A stretch of DNA of 64,000 bases from Rufibacter latericius (GCF_003721515.1 NZ_RJJD01000001.1:62001-126000), one strand, 5' to 3'. Positions 49,868 through 58,797 are shown, numbered from the stretch's first letter. The notes: a model not told the origin generated them from the sequence alone. Program-made: numbers and translations.

Positions 49868-50911
49868 TTACAAATGGCGCACCATGAGTTTGAGCTGCAG
49901 CCGAACGATTTCGCCCATGGAAACACAATGCCTGAACTCCTCCACTTTGTGATGACGGGCCAGTTCCTCGCGCAGTTGCTCCACTTTCTCCTGTGACGAA
50001 ATGGTGTCGCGGCGCATGCAGTCAATCAGGTCTTTCAGACGGTAGCGCGCCGCCCTGATGCGCCGGAAAAGCAGGGTGCGTTCCTCGTTCTGGTACTGCT
50101 TCATGGTCTCGGGGTGCAGCAACTGGGTACAGAGCGCCACAATGGGGTTGTTGTCTTTGAAGAACTGGGGCAGGTACATGGTCTTGCGCCCTTCGTAGCT
50201 CTGCTGGTCAAAATCGATGGGCCTAACGCGGTACTGCTCCTCCTCAAAATCGGGGGTCACTACCACCACATAATTATAAGAGCGCATATCGCCCAGGAGC
50301 AGGGCAAAGCAGCGCTCGTTGAACTTCACGAACTCCTTGGCCAGACGTACCCGGTTCAGGTTGGGCCTACTCAGGTAGTGCTTAATGAACTCATCGCCGG
50401 GGATGCCCGCAATGTGCTCTTCTATGAGGGAGGCCCCGGACACCAGGTAGTTGATGCGGTTAGGTGACAGCACGTGCTCCAACTCCAGCCCGTAAATACG
50501 CGAGGCATCGGCTTTCTTGAAGTAAAAGTAATCGTAGTTGTCATTGAGCAGGTTCACGATCCGGATGCGGAACGGATTGGAGTTCCCGAAGGTGCAGTAG
50601 TCTACCCGCTGCACCGAGAGCTGCTCTATGAGACTCTCGTTTCCGCCTGATTTCAGTTGCACGTAGATGCGGGTGAGTCCTTCGTAGATTTCGTGCATCT
50701 GGCTCTGGTCATAGACCACGGTTTGCCAAAGGGTGTCCTGGCCCCAGCGGTCATACAGCGGGTAGGCATCGGTGAAGTGCAGCAGATCCTGGTAAGTAAT
50801 GGCCAACGGCGCGGCGCGGTCGTACTCGCGCAGGTACCGTGCCAGAGGCTCGGTGACCGGGTAATGCTGCTTTTTCTTGGAGATGTTGTTGAGGTCTACC
50901 GTGGGTATCAT
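49868..50911 (-). CDS. Conserved unknown protein with kinase-like catalytic motifs
   Basis: 347-aa cytosolic protein; not a family I can name. It starts at ATG 50911, one base after the ATL stop (TAATATG), so the two are coupled. The second half contains LLLGDMRSYNYVVVV with Asp208 and Asn213, and about 20 residues later RPIDFDQQSYEG with Asp233/Asp235. A D-x4-N segment followed by an I-D-F-D motif is the catalytic-loop and metal-binding layout of HipA/aminoglycoside-phosphotransferase-type kinases, with no obvious Gly-rich loop seen before it. The call of a divergent kinase fold is inference. Next gene is a BrkB membrane protein. Confidence 0.6.
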   Translation of the reverse strand: MIPTVDLNNISKKKQHYPVTEPLARYLREYDRAAPLAITYQDLLHFTDAYPLYDRWGQDTLWQTVVYDQSQMHEIYEGLTRIYVQLKSGGNESLIEQLSVQRVDYCTFGNSNPFRIRIVNLLNDNYDYFYFKKADASRIYGLELEHVLSPNRINYLVSGASLIEEHIAGIPGDEFIKHYLSRPNLNRVRLAKEFVKFNERCFALLLGDMRSYNYVVVVTPDFEEEQYRVRPIDFDQQSYEGRKTMYLPQFFKDNNPIVALCTQLLHPETMKQYQNEERTLLFRRIRAARYRLKDLIDCMRRDTISSQEKVEQLREELARHHKVEEFRHCVSMGEIVRLQLKLMVRHL

Positions 50912-50912
50912 A

Positions 50913-51263
50913 TTACAGCAGTTCTTTGGCGGGATCCCAGAAAAGTCTCTCAAAATCCTGCACCTGGTCGTCTTTGATCTTGATTCCCTCGCTTTCCAGG
51001 TGCGCCTGCATGGCGTCATACGACTCAAAGTGTTGTTTACCGGTGAGCATGCCGTTACGGTTCACCACCCGGTACGCCGGAATGCCGTGCTGGGAGTGAG
51101 AGGCGATAAGCGCCCACCCCACCATCCTGGCCGATCCTTTGGCTCCCAGGTAAGACGCAATGGCTCCGTAAGAAGTCACCCGCCCCGGCGGAATGAGTTT
51201 TACCACTTCATAGACATCCTGGAAAAAGTTCGTCCGTTTTTCGGAGGCATCGGTTTTAGGCAT
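50913..51263 (-). CDS. Alkyltransferase-like protein (ATL), MGMT family without the acceptor Cys
   Basis: 116-aa DNA-binding protein. It keeps the DNA-binding half of O6-alkylguanine-DNA alkyltransferase: VYEVVKLIPPGRVTSYGAIA, the recognition helix and Arg finger GSARMVGWAL (Arg46), and the NRNGML turn. The active-site PCHRV is PAYRVV here: Pro62-Ala63-Tyr64-Arg65. The alkyl-accepting Cys is Ala63, so it cannot transfer alkyl groups and is an ATL, which binds O6-alkylguanine and hands it to nucleotide excision repair. Normal length for ATLs. Coupled to the kinase-like gene downstream. Confidence 0.9.
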   Translation of the reverse strand: MPKTDASEKRTNFFQDVYEVVKLIPPGRVTSYGAIASYLGAKGSARMVGWALIASHSQHGIPAYRVVNRNGMLTGKQHFESYDAMQAHLESEGIKIKDDQVQDFERLFWDPAKELL

Positions 51264-51774
51264 CGGTTCTATAGATTAGGGCATCCTCTTACGGAAAGCA
51301 ACCCGCAAGGAATCCAGATTTTTTTCTGGCTGCGGTTAAACCTTCCGGGCGTTTTCAGGTCTAAATTCTAAAAATAGACAAAAAACACGATAAATTTACC
51401 TTCTGCCGTTGGTTGGAGCTTCTGCTTCCGGCCCGGGCAGCCTGTTCGCATTTATACTAGTGTCCGTTAAGACCAGAATGAAAAACATGCTTCTCACCCC
51501 CTTGAAAGCTCTGTCTCTGAGCGAATTCCGGTTACGTTTATCCAAGCCCATTAGGCGGCAGAGGTTCTTGCCGGGCTGCAGCTAACCGGGAGTTTTGCGG
51601 GGAGCAAGAGCCGTTTCCTTTCACTTCCATATTCTACTTCTTTTCCGCAGGAGGAAACTACCGGCAATAGGTTTAGGTTATATCACCTATACCAAGGCCC
51701 TCCTCGGAAACTTAAACCAACCAAAGTCACCACCTGTTTCACACAAACGAGAGAGTTTTAGTATTACCAATTCT
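51264..51774. other. Divergent region upstream of the RND operon
   Basis: About 510 bases without a gene. A degenerate hairpin-family element lies at 51351-51388 (GTTTTCAGGTCTA / TAGACAAAAAAC). ACCTTCTG around 51399 preceded by TTT could be part of a -7 box but does not match TAnnTTTG. No copy of the TetR-type palindrome seen at 58598 was found here. Confidence 0.35.
51351..51388. repeat. Degenerate hairpin family copy
   Basis: GTTTT (51351-51355) and GTCTA pair with TAGAC and AAAAC; loop AATTCTAAAAA. Confidence 0.4.
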
Positions 51775-52878
51775 ATGAAAATAAAACACATTGTCTATGC
51801 GCTGCTTATCCTTGGTTTCGGGGCTTTAGTGTATTACCGCATTTCCAGCAACAAAGAAGCAAACGGAGGCGGACCAGGAGGGGCTGGCGGAGCCGGAAGA
51901 GGGCCAGGTGGCCCCGGCGGCGCAGGTGCTCCAACCATGCGGGTCAGCGGCATAGTAGCCACTCCAAAGGAATTCGCCAACTCGCTATCCGTGACGGGTT
52001 CCATTGAAGCCAACGAACAGATTGAGGTGAGAGGTCAGGTTTCCGGTCTGGTGCGCGGCATTTACTTCACTGAGGGTGGAAACGTACGCAAAGGACAGGT
52101 GCTGGTGAAGATCGATGACTCTGAGTTGCGCGCCCAACTGGCCCAGGCGCAGACGCGCCAAACGCTGGCCGCCGAGAACGAGCGCCGCGCCCGCTTGCTG
52201 CTGGAGAAAGAAGCCATCAGCCGCGAAGAATACGACGTAGCCCGGGCCGAACTTAAAACCGCCCAAGCGCAGATTCAGTTGGTTCGCGCCCAGTTGGCAA
52301 AAACCTCTATCACCGCTCCGTTTGCCGGGAAAGTAGGTTTGAGAGCCGTTTCTTCGGGTAGCTATCTTTCCCCAGAAACCGTGGTCACCAATTTGGTGAG
52401 CATCAACCCCATAAAAATCACCTTTGCCGTGCCGGAAAAATATGCCGGCCAGGTAAAATTGAATACGGAACTGACGTTTACGGTAGCAGGAACCAACGAA
52501 AAATACACCGCCAAGGTCTATGCCATTGAACCAAGCATTGCCGCCGCTACCCGCACCTTGCAGTTACGCGCCCGCGCAGATAACTCAAGCGGAAAGCTGA
52601 TGCCAGGTTCCTTTGCAAACATTCAGTTGCCGCTTACGGTTATACCAGACGCGCTCCTGATCCCTACGCAGGCGGTGGTTCCGGTACAGAACGGTAAAAA
52701 AGTGTTCATCACCGAAAACGGCAAAGCCAAGGAGGTGATGATTGAGACCAGTACCCGTACCGAGAAAGACCTGCTAGTGACCTCCGGCCTGAGCGCCGGC
52801 GATACCGTGTTAACCACGGGTGTGATGTCTTTGAAAGCCGGCAGCCCGGTGAAAGTGGCCTTGGCGAAAGAATTATAA
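51775..52878 (+). CDS. RND efflux periplasmic adaptor (membrane fusion protein)
   Basis: 367-aa periplasmic adaptor of a tripartite pump, linking the RND permease to the outer-membrane channel. From ATG 51775 it has a membrane anchor (HIVYALLILGFGALVYY), then an unusual Gly/Pro-rich linker (about residues 29-50, GGGPGGAGGAGRGPGGPGG). The lipoyl half-motif (IEVRGQVSGLVRGIYFTEGG), a short coiled-coil hairpin (about 110-165), the second lipoyl half (APFAGKVGLRAVSSGSYLSP) and a beta-barrel domain follow. Stops 13 bases before the permease gene. An upstream in-frame start would place 60 non-signal residues ahead of the anchor and is rejected. Confidence 0.93.
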   Translation: MKIKHIVYALLILGFGALVYYRISSNKEANGGGPGGAGGAGRGPGGPGGAGAPTMRVSGIVATPKEFANSLSVTGSIEANEQIEVRGQVSGLVRGIYFTEGGNVRKGQVLVKIDDSELRAQLAQAQTRQTLAAENERRARLLLEKEAISREEYDVARAELKTAQAQIQLVRAQLAKTSITAPFAGKVGLRAVSSGSYLSPETVVTNLVSINPIKITFAVPEKYAGQVKLNTELTFTVAGTNEKYTAKVYAIEPSIAAATRTLQLRARADNSSGKLMPGSFANIQLPLTVIPDALLIPTQAVVPVQNGKKVFITENGKAKEVMIETSTRTEKDLLVTSGLSAGDTVLTTGVMSLKAGSPVKVALAKEL

Positions 52879-52891
52879 TTTCTGTTTTAAC

Positions 52892-55800
52892 ATGAGTTTA
52901 TCCACCACAAGCATAAAACGGCCCGTCTTCACGATCGTGCTCAACCTCCTGCTCATGCTGTTCGGGGTGATTGGGTACACGTTCCTGGGGATTCGGGAAT
53001 ACCCTTCCATTGACCCGGCTATCGTGTCAGTGAGCACCAGTTACTCCGGTGCCAACTCTGACATCATTGAGTCGCAGATCACTGAGCCACTGGAGAAGGC
53101 CATCAACTCCATTGACGGTATCCGGAACATTTCCTCGTCCAGTAACCAGGGAAGAAGCAACATCAACATTGAGTTCAACCTGGAGAAAAACCTGGAAGAG
53201 GCCGCCAATGACGTACGCGACAAAGTATCGCAGGCGGTAAGAAGCCTTCCAGAGGACATTGATGCGCCACCCGTTGTTTCCAAAGCCGATGCTGACTCTG
53301 AGCCGATCATCACCATGACCGTGCGCAGCGAAAAGCGGGATGCGCTTCAGCTTTCTGACTACGCCGAGAACGTGATTTCCCAGCGCCTGCAAACCATTCC
53401 GGGCGTGAGTAGCATCCAGATCTGGGGGCAGAAGCGCTACGCAATGCGTTTATGGCTCGATCCTATGAAACTGGCCTCCTACGGCTTAACCGTAGCCGAT
53501 GTCCGCACGGCCCTGAACCGCCAGAACGTAGAACTACCTACCGGTAAAGTGAGCGGCCAGAACACCGAGCTAACGGTAAGAACCTTAGGAAACCTGTCTA
53601 ACGAGCAGCAGTTTAATGACCTGATCATCTCTTCTGAAGGCGAGACCATTACCCGTTTCAGTGACATCGGGCGGGCCGAGCTTGGCCCTGAGAACCTGGA
53701 AACCAAGATGACGGAATCTGGCGTGCCCATGGTGGGGATGGCGATCATTCCGCAGCCGGGTACCAACTACCTGGAGATTGCCGGTAACTTCTATGAACAG
53801 TTCGATAAGCTCAAGAAAGAGCTGCCAAGTGACCTGGTGCTGAACATTGCCATGGACAACACCGTCTTCATCAAGAAATCGGTGACCGAAGTAGCCGAGA
53901 CCATCCTCATTGCCTTGGTGCTGGTAATCCTGATCATCTACCTGTTCTTCCGTGACTGGGGCATTGCCTTCCGTCCTTTGATTGACATTCCGGTGTCTTT
54001 GATTGCCACTTTCTTCATTATGTACCTGGCCGGCTTCTCCATCAACGTTCTTACCTTGCTGGCCATCGTGCTGGCGACGGGTCTGGTGGTGGATGACGGA
54101 ATTGTGGTCACCGAGAACATCTACAAAAAGGTAGAGGAAGGCATGTCGCCCATTGAGGCAGCCATCAAGGGTTCCAATGAGATTTTCATGGCCGTTATTT
54201 CTATCTCCATCACCTTGGCGGCGGTGTTCCTGCCGGTAATTTTCCTGGAAGGTTTCGTGGGCCGATTGTTCCGGGAGTTTGGGGTGGTGATCGGCGCAGC
54301 GGTGTTGATCTCGGCTTTCGTGTCCCTGACCTTAACGCCCATGCTGAATGCCTATCTGATGAAAGGTGGCGAGCAAAAGAAGTCTAAGTTCTACAACTGG
54401 ACCGAGCCGATGTTCCAACGCATGAACAGCGGCTACGCCGAGGCCTTGGCCAAGTTCATGAAACGCAAGTGGCTCTCCTTCCCTATTATCTTCGCCTGTT
54501 TGGGATTGATCGTTCTATTCTACATGACGCTGCAGAAGGAGACGGCCCCTTATGATGACCGCAGCATGCTCCGCATCTCTGCTACCGCTCCTGAAGGTTC
54601 TTCTTATGAATACATGGAGCGTTTCATGGAGGAGCTGACCCGCGTGGTAGAGGATTCTGTACCTGAGAAACAAGTGAACCTGGTGATTACCTCGCCTGGG
54701 TTCGGGGGCTCTGGGTCGGTGAACAGCGGTATGATGCGTTTGGCCCTGAAACCGCAGGAAGAGCGCAACCGCTCCCAGAAAGAAATTGCTGATCAGCTTT
54801 CAAAGGTGGTTCGCCGGTTTCCTGAGGCCAGAACCAACGTGATTCAGCAGCCTACCATCTCGGTAAACCGCCGGGGCGGACAACCCATCCAGTACATCAT
54901 TCAGGCGCCTAACTTCCAGAAACTACAGGAGAAAATCCCGCAATTCATGGAAGCCGTGAACAACGACCCTACGTTTGTGATGGCCGATGTGAACCTGAAA
55001 TTCAACAAGCCCGAGATCAACATCTCTATTGACCGCGAGAAAGCCCAAAGCTTAGGCGTATCGGTGATTGACGTGGCGCAGACCTTGCAGTTGTCTTTGA
55101 GTGGCCAGCGTTTTGGGTACTTTTTGATGAACGGACGCCAATATCAGGTGATGGGTCAGTTTGATCGCCCAGACCGCAACGACCCCATGGACTTGACTTC
55201 GCTTTTCGTGCGGAGCTCTACCGGCCAATTGATTCAGTTGGATAACCTGGTGACCATGGAAGAGCGCAGCAGCCCGCCGCAGTTGTACCACAACAACCGG
55301 TATCTGTCGGCGACGGTATCCGCGGGTCTGTCCCCAGGTAAAAGTATTGGTGACGGAATCGAGGCCATGGACCGCATTAAAGCCCAGGTTCTGGACGATA
55401 CCTTCTCTACTGACCTTGGTGGTGAGTCCCGTGACTTCGTGGAAAGTGGTTCTAACACCATGTTCGCCTTCGGGTTGGCTTTGCTGCTGATTTACCTCAT
55501 CCTGGCCGCCCAGTTCGAGAGTTTCATCGATCCGTTCATCATCATTTTGACGGTTCCAATGGCGGTAGCCGGCGCGATGCTTTCTTTGTGGCTGTTCGGG
55601 CAGACCTGGAACATTTTCAGCCAGATAGGCACCATTATGTTGATTGGGTTGGTAACCAAGAACGGTATTCTGATTGTGGAATTTGCGAACCAGTTGCGCG
55701 AAGAAGGTAAGTCGAAGATGGACGCCATCCTGGAAGCCTCTGAAGCCCGTCTGCGCCCTATTTTGATGACCAGTTTGGCCATCGCCCTTGGCGCCTTACC

Positions 55801-55993
55801 CATTGCCATGGCCTTGGGAGCGGCCGCGCAGAGCCGGATAGGCATGGGGGTTGTGATTGTGGGCGGTACCATCTTCTCGCTGGTGCTTACCCTGTTCATC
55901 ATTCCGGCCATTTATTCCATGTGGTCCAAAGAGCGCAAACACCATCCAGAGTTTGACCACATTGAAGAGTACGAGAAAGCAGTGGCCCACTAA
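52892..55993 (+). CDS. RND-family efflux permease (HAE1/AcrB-like)
   Basis: 1033-aa inner-membrane proton antiporter of the hydrophobe/amphiphile efflux-1 type. Twelve helices with two large periplasmic loops. Start: LSTTSIKRPVFTIVLNLLL; ITEPLEKAINSIDGIRNISS is the porter-domain signature; the proton-relay Asp pair is in helix 4 (LATGLVVDDGIVVTENIYKK), and helix 10-11 carry LIGLVTKNGILIVEFANQL. It lacks the extra Lys/Glu of heavy-metal (HME) pumps, so the cargo is probably a drug, lipid or other small organic compound. Central gene of the adaptor-permease-TolC operon. Confidence 0.96.
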   Translation: MSLSTTSIKRPVFTIVLNLLLMLFGVIGYTFLGIREYPSIDPAIVSVSTSYSGANSDIIESQITEPLEKAINSIDGIRNISSSSNQGRSNINIEFNLEKNLEEAANDVRDKVSQAVRSLPEDIDAPPVVSKADADSEPIITMTVRSEKRDALQLSDYAENVISQRLQTIPGVSSIQIWGQKRYAMRLWLDPMKLASYGLTVADVRTALNRQNVELPTGKVSGQNTELTVRTLGNLSNEQQFNDLIISSEGETITRFSDIGRAELGPENLETKMTESGVPMVGMAIIPQPGTNYLEIAGNFYEQFDKLKKELPSDLVLNIAMDNTVFIKKSVTEVAETILIALVLVILIIYLFFRDWGIAFRPLIDIPVSLIATFFIMYLAGFSINVLTLLAIVLATGLVVDDGIVVTENIYKKVEEGMSPIEAAIKGSNEIFMAVISISITLAAVFLPVIFLEGFVGRLFREFGVVIGAAVLISAFVSLTLTPMLNAYLMKGGEQKKSKFYNWTEPMFQRMNSGYAEALAKFMKRKWLSFPIIFACLGLIVLFYMTLQKETAPYDDRSMLRISATAPEGSSYEYMERFMEELTRVVEDSVPEKQVNLVITSPGFGGSGSVNSGMMRLALKPQEERNRSQKEIADQLSKVVRRFPEARTNVIQQPTISVNRRGGQPIQYIIQAPNFQKLQEKIPQFMEAVNNDPTFVMADVNLKFNKPEINISIDREKAQSLGVSVIDVAQTLQLSLSGQRFGYFLMNGRQYQVMGQFDRPDRNDPMDLTSLFVRSSTGQLIQLDNLVTMEERSSPPQLYHNNRYLSATVSAGLSPGKSIGDGIEAMDRIKAQVLDDTFSTDLGGESRDFVESGSNTMFAFGLALLLIYLILAAQFESFIDPFIIILTVPMAVAGAMLSLWLFGQTWNIFSQIGTIMLIGLVTKNGILIVEFANQLREEGKSKMDAILEASEARLRPILMTSLAIALGALPIAMALGAAAQSRIGMGVVIVGGTIFSLVLTLFIIPAIYSMWSKERKHHPEFDHIEEYEKAVAH

Positions 55994-56018
55994 TTAATTG
56001 TTCGAAGAAAATCCTTTT

Positions 56019-57338
56019 ATGCTACAATATAGATTTGGTCTCCTGAGTCTTTTCCTTTTCAGCTTGTTCTTTGGGGCAACGGAGGTAAAAGCTCAGGAGC
56101 TATTAACCCTGGAAGACGCTGTCAGAATTGCGTTGGAAAGAAATTACGACATTAAGCTGTCTGCCAACGACCGCCGGATTGCAGAGAATAACGTGACCCG
56201 CGGCAACGCTGGCATGTTGCCCAACGTGACCGGAAACTTAACCAATAACAGAACCATCCAGAATAGCAGCCAAACCCGCGCCGATGGCCAAGTAAATGAG
56301 GTTAGCTGGGGCCAAGGATCAAGCTTAAGTTACGGTGTGGGCCTGAACTGGACCGTTTTCAACGGCTTTGCCATGTTTGCCCGCTACGAGCAGTTACAGG
56401 AACTGCAGAAATTGGGGGAAACAAACTTACAAGGAACAGTGCTGGCCCGCGTGGGCGATGTCATGAGCACGTTCTACGAGTTGGTTCAACAGCAGCACCA
56501 ATTACGGGCATACGATACGGCTATTTCGCTATCCCGCCTGCGGGTGACCACTGCCCAGAACCGGTTCGAGATCGGGAAAGCGGCCCGCCTGGAAGTACTT
56601 AACGCCCAGGTAGACTACAACACCGATACCACCAATTTCCTGCGTCAGCAGGAGTTGTACCGCAACACCCAGATCAGGATGAATGAGTTACTGGTGCGCG
56701 ATGTGAGCATTCGGTTTACCGTTCCTGATGACATCCTGATCGATGACCAACTCACGCTGGAAGGTCTGTCAGCGCAGGCGGCTCAGATGAACCCGTCTTT
56801 GAAGGCCGCCGTTCTCAACCGCCGCATTGCCGAACTAGATGCCAAACAGGTACGCGCTAACCGTTTCCCGGTCGTTGGAGTGAACACGGGGTACAATTTC
56901 AACCGTAACCGTTCTGCCTTGGGTTTCTCCACCCTTTCCACCGGAAACGGTCTCACTTACGGAGTTTCTGCCTCGGTACCTATCTTCAGCGGGTTCAACC
57001 AGCGCCGGAACGAGCAGAATGCCAATATTCTCATCAACAGCGCCCAGCTGCAGTATGAGCAGATAAACCAAAACATCAACGCTCAGTTAGCCTCGGCTTA
57101 CCAGACCTACCAGACCAATCTGAGCTTGGTTAGATTGGAGGAAAACAACCAGCGCATTGCCCGCCAGAACCTGGACATCACCATGGAAAAATTCAGGTTG
57201 GGCAGCATCACTACCGTAGAGGTACGCGATGCCCAGCTCAACTACGTGAACGCCACTGTTCGGTACAGCAATGCGCAGTACCTAGCTAAAATCGGGGAAG
57301 TGGCTTTACGTGAAATCGCGGGTACCTTAAACTTCTAG
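56019..57338 (+). CDS. TolC-family outer-membrane efflux protein
   Basis: 439-aa outer-membrane channel of the tripartite pump. ATG 56019 opens the signal peptide (LSLFLFSLFFGATEVKAQ). Two OEP repeats are visible: LTLEDAVRIALERNYDIKLS at the start of the first and LTLEGLSAQAAQMNPSLKAA at the second, each followed by long coiled helices (NRFEIGKAARLEVLNAQVDY; EKFRLGSITTVEVRDAQLNY). Ends GEVALREIAGTLNF. The gene lies 25 bases after the permease and closes the operon at a strong terminator. Confidence 0.95.
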   Translation: MLQYRFGLLSLFLFSLFFGATEVKAQELLTLEDAVRIALERNYDIKLSANDRRIAENNVTRGNAGMLPNVTGNLTNNRTIQNSSQTRADGQVNEVSWGQGSSLSYGVGLNWTVFNGFAMFARYEQLQELQKLGETNLQGTVLARVGDVMSTFYELVQQQHQLRAYDTAISLSRLRVTTAQNRFEIGKAARLEVLNAQVDYNTDTTNFLRQQELYRNTQIRMNELLVRDVSIRFTVPDDILIDDQLTLEGLSAQAAQMNPSLKAAVLNRRIAELDAKQVRANRFPVVGVNTGYNFNRNRSALGFSTLSTGNGLTYGVSASVPIFSGFNQRRNEQNANILINSAQLQYEQINQNINAQLASAYQTYQTNLSLVRLEENNQRIARQNLDITMEKFRLGSITTVEVRDAQLNYVNATVRYSNAQYLAKIGEVALREIAGTLNF

Positions 57339-57356
57339 ATCTTCCTTATTTCCTTT

Positions 57357-57405
57357 AAAGCGTTTGGGGGCTGTTTTCGTGATAACAGCCCCCAAACGCT
57401 TTTTT
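57357..57405. terminator. Perfect 19-bp bidirectional terminator (family core)
   Basis: AAAGCGTTTGGGGGCTGTT (57357-57375) pairs exactly with 57384-57402, loop TTCGTGAT, then T to 57405. The inner GGGCTGTTTTC..TAACAGCCC is the family core. Serves the RND operon and the converging thioesterase operon. Confidence 0.9.
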
Positions 57406-57425
57406 AGTTTCATTTTGCACAAAGC

Positions 57426-57944
57426 CTATTGGGCACTTACGGTCTTCATCTGCTCCCGAAGCTGCTTGACACGGTCTTCAAAAAGAGCCGGTGTTTCCTC
57501 CTTCACCACTACTTCTTCGAACAACTCCATCAATTCGGGTTCATGGGTGGCCCGGGTGGTTTTACGCACATCAATGTAAACGAACTTCGTCCAGAGCACG
57601 GCTTTTAGCTTCTCCTTTTTCTCGTCCAGCATCAGGTGCTCCACCAGCATGCTGCTATCGGTCACCTGCCGGATGCTGGTTTGGATGGTCACCAGTTCCC
57701 GCACCATGGCGGGTTGCAGGTACACAATCTGGTTCTGCCCCACGACCCAGGCTCTGCCCGTCTTCCGGAAGAAGGCGTGAATGTCTAAGCCGTAGGCGGC
57801 CTCCACCTGGTCTTCGCGCTCGTTCTGAAAGTAGTTGAGGAAGGCGCTGTTGTTCAGGTGCCCGAATGGATCGCAGTGATCGAAACGGATGCGGGTCTGG
57901 CTTTCCAGTACGGTTGGCTTGGGAGAAGAAGTTTTTGGAATCAT
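57426..57944 (-). CDS. Hotdog-fold acyl-CoA thioesterase (4HBT family)
   Basis: 172-aa cytosolic thioesterase from ATG 57944. The 4HBT active-site segment is RIRFDHCDPFGHLNNSAFLN (D-x-x-G-H-x-N-N), with the catalytic Asp or its equivalent in FDHCDPFGH. The later strands VVGQNQIVYLQPAMVREL and LWTKFVYIDV complete the hotdog. It hydrolyses an acyl-CoA or releases an aromatic acid; specificity cannot be read. It starts 33 bases after the TetR gene and is probably cotranscribed with it. Confidence 0.88.
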   Translation of the reverse strand: MIPKTSSPKPTVLESQTRIRFDHCDPFGHLNNSAFLNYFQNEREDQVEAAYGLDIHAFFRKTGRAWVVGQNQIVYLQPAMVRELVTIQTSIRQVTDSSMLVEHLMLDEKKEKLKAVLWTKFVYIDVRKTTRATHEPELMELFEEVVVKEETPALFEDRVKQLREQMKTVSAQ

Positions 57945-57977
57945 AGTTTTAGAAGGTATCAAGGAAAAGAAGGAAAA

Positions 57978-58589
57978 TCAGAAAGGGCCCAGTTCCATTT
58001 GCAGCCAGCGTTCCAGTTGGTCTAACACGGTTTGGAGAGGCTTTTCATCGCCGTAAGCTTTGGCCAGCAGAATGCCGCCCTCTACGGTGGAAATGAAAAA
58101 TGTGGCAATGGCCTGGGTGTCGGTGGAAGGATGGAATTGGCCTTGCTCTTTGCCGAGCTCAATCAGGTTGCGCACGCCTTTGTGCAGGCGGTTCAAGACC
58201 CGAACCACCCGCTCGTGCAGGGCCGGTTGGTTGTCATCGGCTTCCACAGCGGTATTCAGCAGAGGACATCCCCCGGCAATAATGGGATTTGAAAGGTAAG
58301 TGCGGTAGAAATCCAGTAAAGCCCTCAACCGTTCGCCCGCTTTCTCATACGGAGCCATAGCGTTGCCCACCCGATCAATCAAGGTCTGCGCCGCAAACTC
58401 AAAAGCCGCCACGGCCAGTTCTTCCTTGCTGGAGAAATGCCCGTAAAGGCAGCCTTTAGTGACACCTGTCGCCTCTATCAGGTCCTGATAAGAGGTTCCT
58501 GCGAACCCTTTCTGGTTGAACAGCACCGCAGACCGTTCAATGATGTGTTGGCGCGTCCGCTCTGATTTGGTGATCTGGGCCTGTTTCAT
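57978..58589 (-). CDS. TetR/AcrR-family transcriptional regulator
   Basis: 203-aa repressor. N-terminal HTH (residues about 8-58): TRQHIIERSAVLFNQKGFAG, SYQDLIEATGVTKGCLYGHF, SSKEELAVAAFEF, the standard TetR pattern. The C-terminal ligand domain (EKAGERLRALLDFYRTYLSN; GGCPLLNTAVEADDNQP) resembles the YxaF/LmrA group, with the GCPL loop. First gene of a two-gene minus-strand operon with the thioesterase, converging on the RND pump operon. A palindrome 12 bases upstream of its ATG is the likely self-operator. Confidence 0.93.
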   Translation of the reverse strand: MKQAQITKSERTRQHIIERSAVLFNQKGFAGTSYQDLIEATGVTKGCLYGHFSSKEELAVAAFEFAAQTLIDRVGNAMAPYEKAGERLRALLDFYRTYLSNPIIAGGCPLLNTAVEADDNQPALHERVVRVLNRLHKGVRNLIELGKEQGQFHPSTDTQAIATFFISTVEGGILLAKAYGDEKPLQTVLDQLERWLQMELGPF

Positions 58590-58597
58590 GGAGCTAA

Positions 58598-58615
58598 ATA
58601 AACCAATTGGTATAT
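58598..58615. promoter_or_regulatory. Palindromic operator candidate of the TetR gene
   Basis: ATAaACCAATTGGTaTAT: perfect 10-bp core ACCAATTGGT at 58602-58611, extended by ATA/TAT with one unpaired base on each side. It lies just before the TetR ATG, where an autorepressor would bind. Confidence 0.55.
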
Positions 58616-58761
58616 TATCTCCAAGATAAATCGGAAAAGATTCTGAAAAGGCATTTCCCGGATGCTCCGGAATATTCAGCCACTGTCGCTTGCTTTTTAA
58701 TGGAATAAAGCCGTTTAGGTAAAAGGAGCCTTAAAACTGAACTAAACAAACGGCACCGAAC
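58616..58761. other. Short gene-free region between TetR and DUF2490 genes
   Basis: No gene seen. The rest of the 334-base gap holds the operator candidate (58598) and the DUF2490 terminator (58762). I found no clear -7 box for the TetR gene. Confidence 0.3.
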
Positions 58762-58797
58762 GAATAAAAAAGTGGCGGACATGTAGGATGCCGCCAC
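58762..58797 (-). terminator. Terminator of the DUF2490 gene
   Basis: GTGGCGG (58772-58778) pairs with CCGCCAC (58791-58797); on the minus strand it is followed by TTTTTTATTCG. It lies about 127 bases after the stop. Confidence 0.7.

Noticed and set aside
51595-51774. N-terminal extension of the RND adaptor
   Set aside because: An in-frame upstream start would add 60 residues ahead of the membrane anchor with no signal character; ATG 51775 fits the family.
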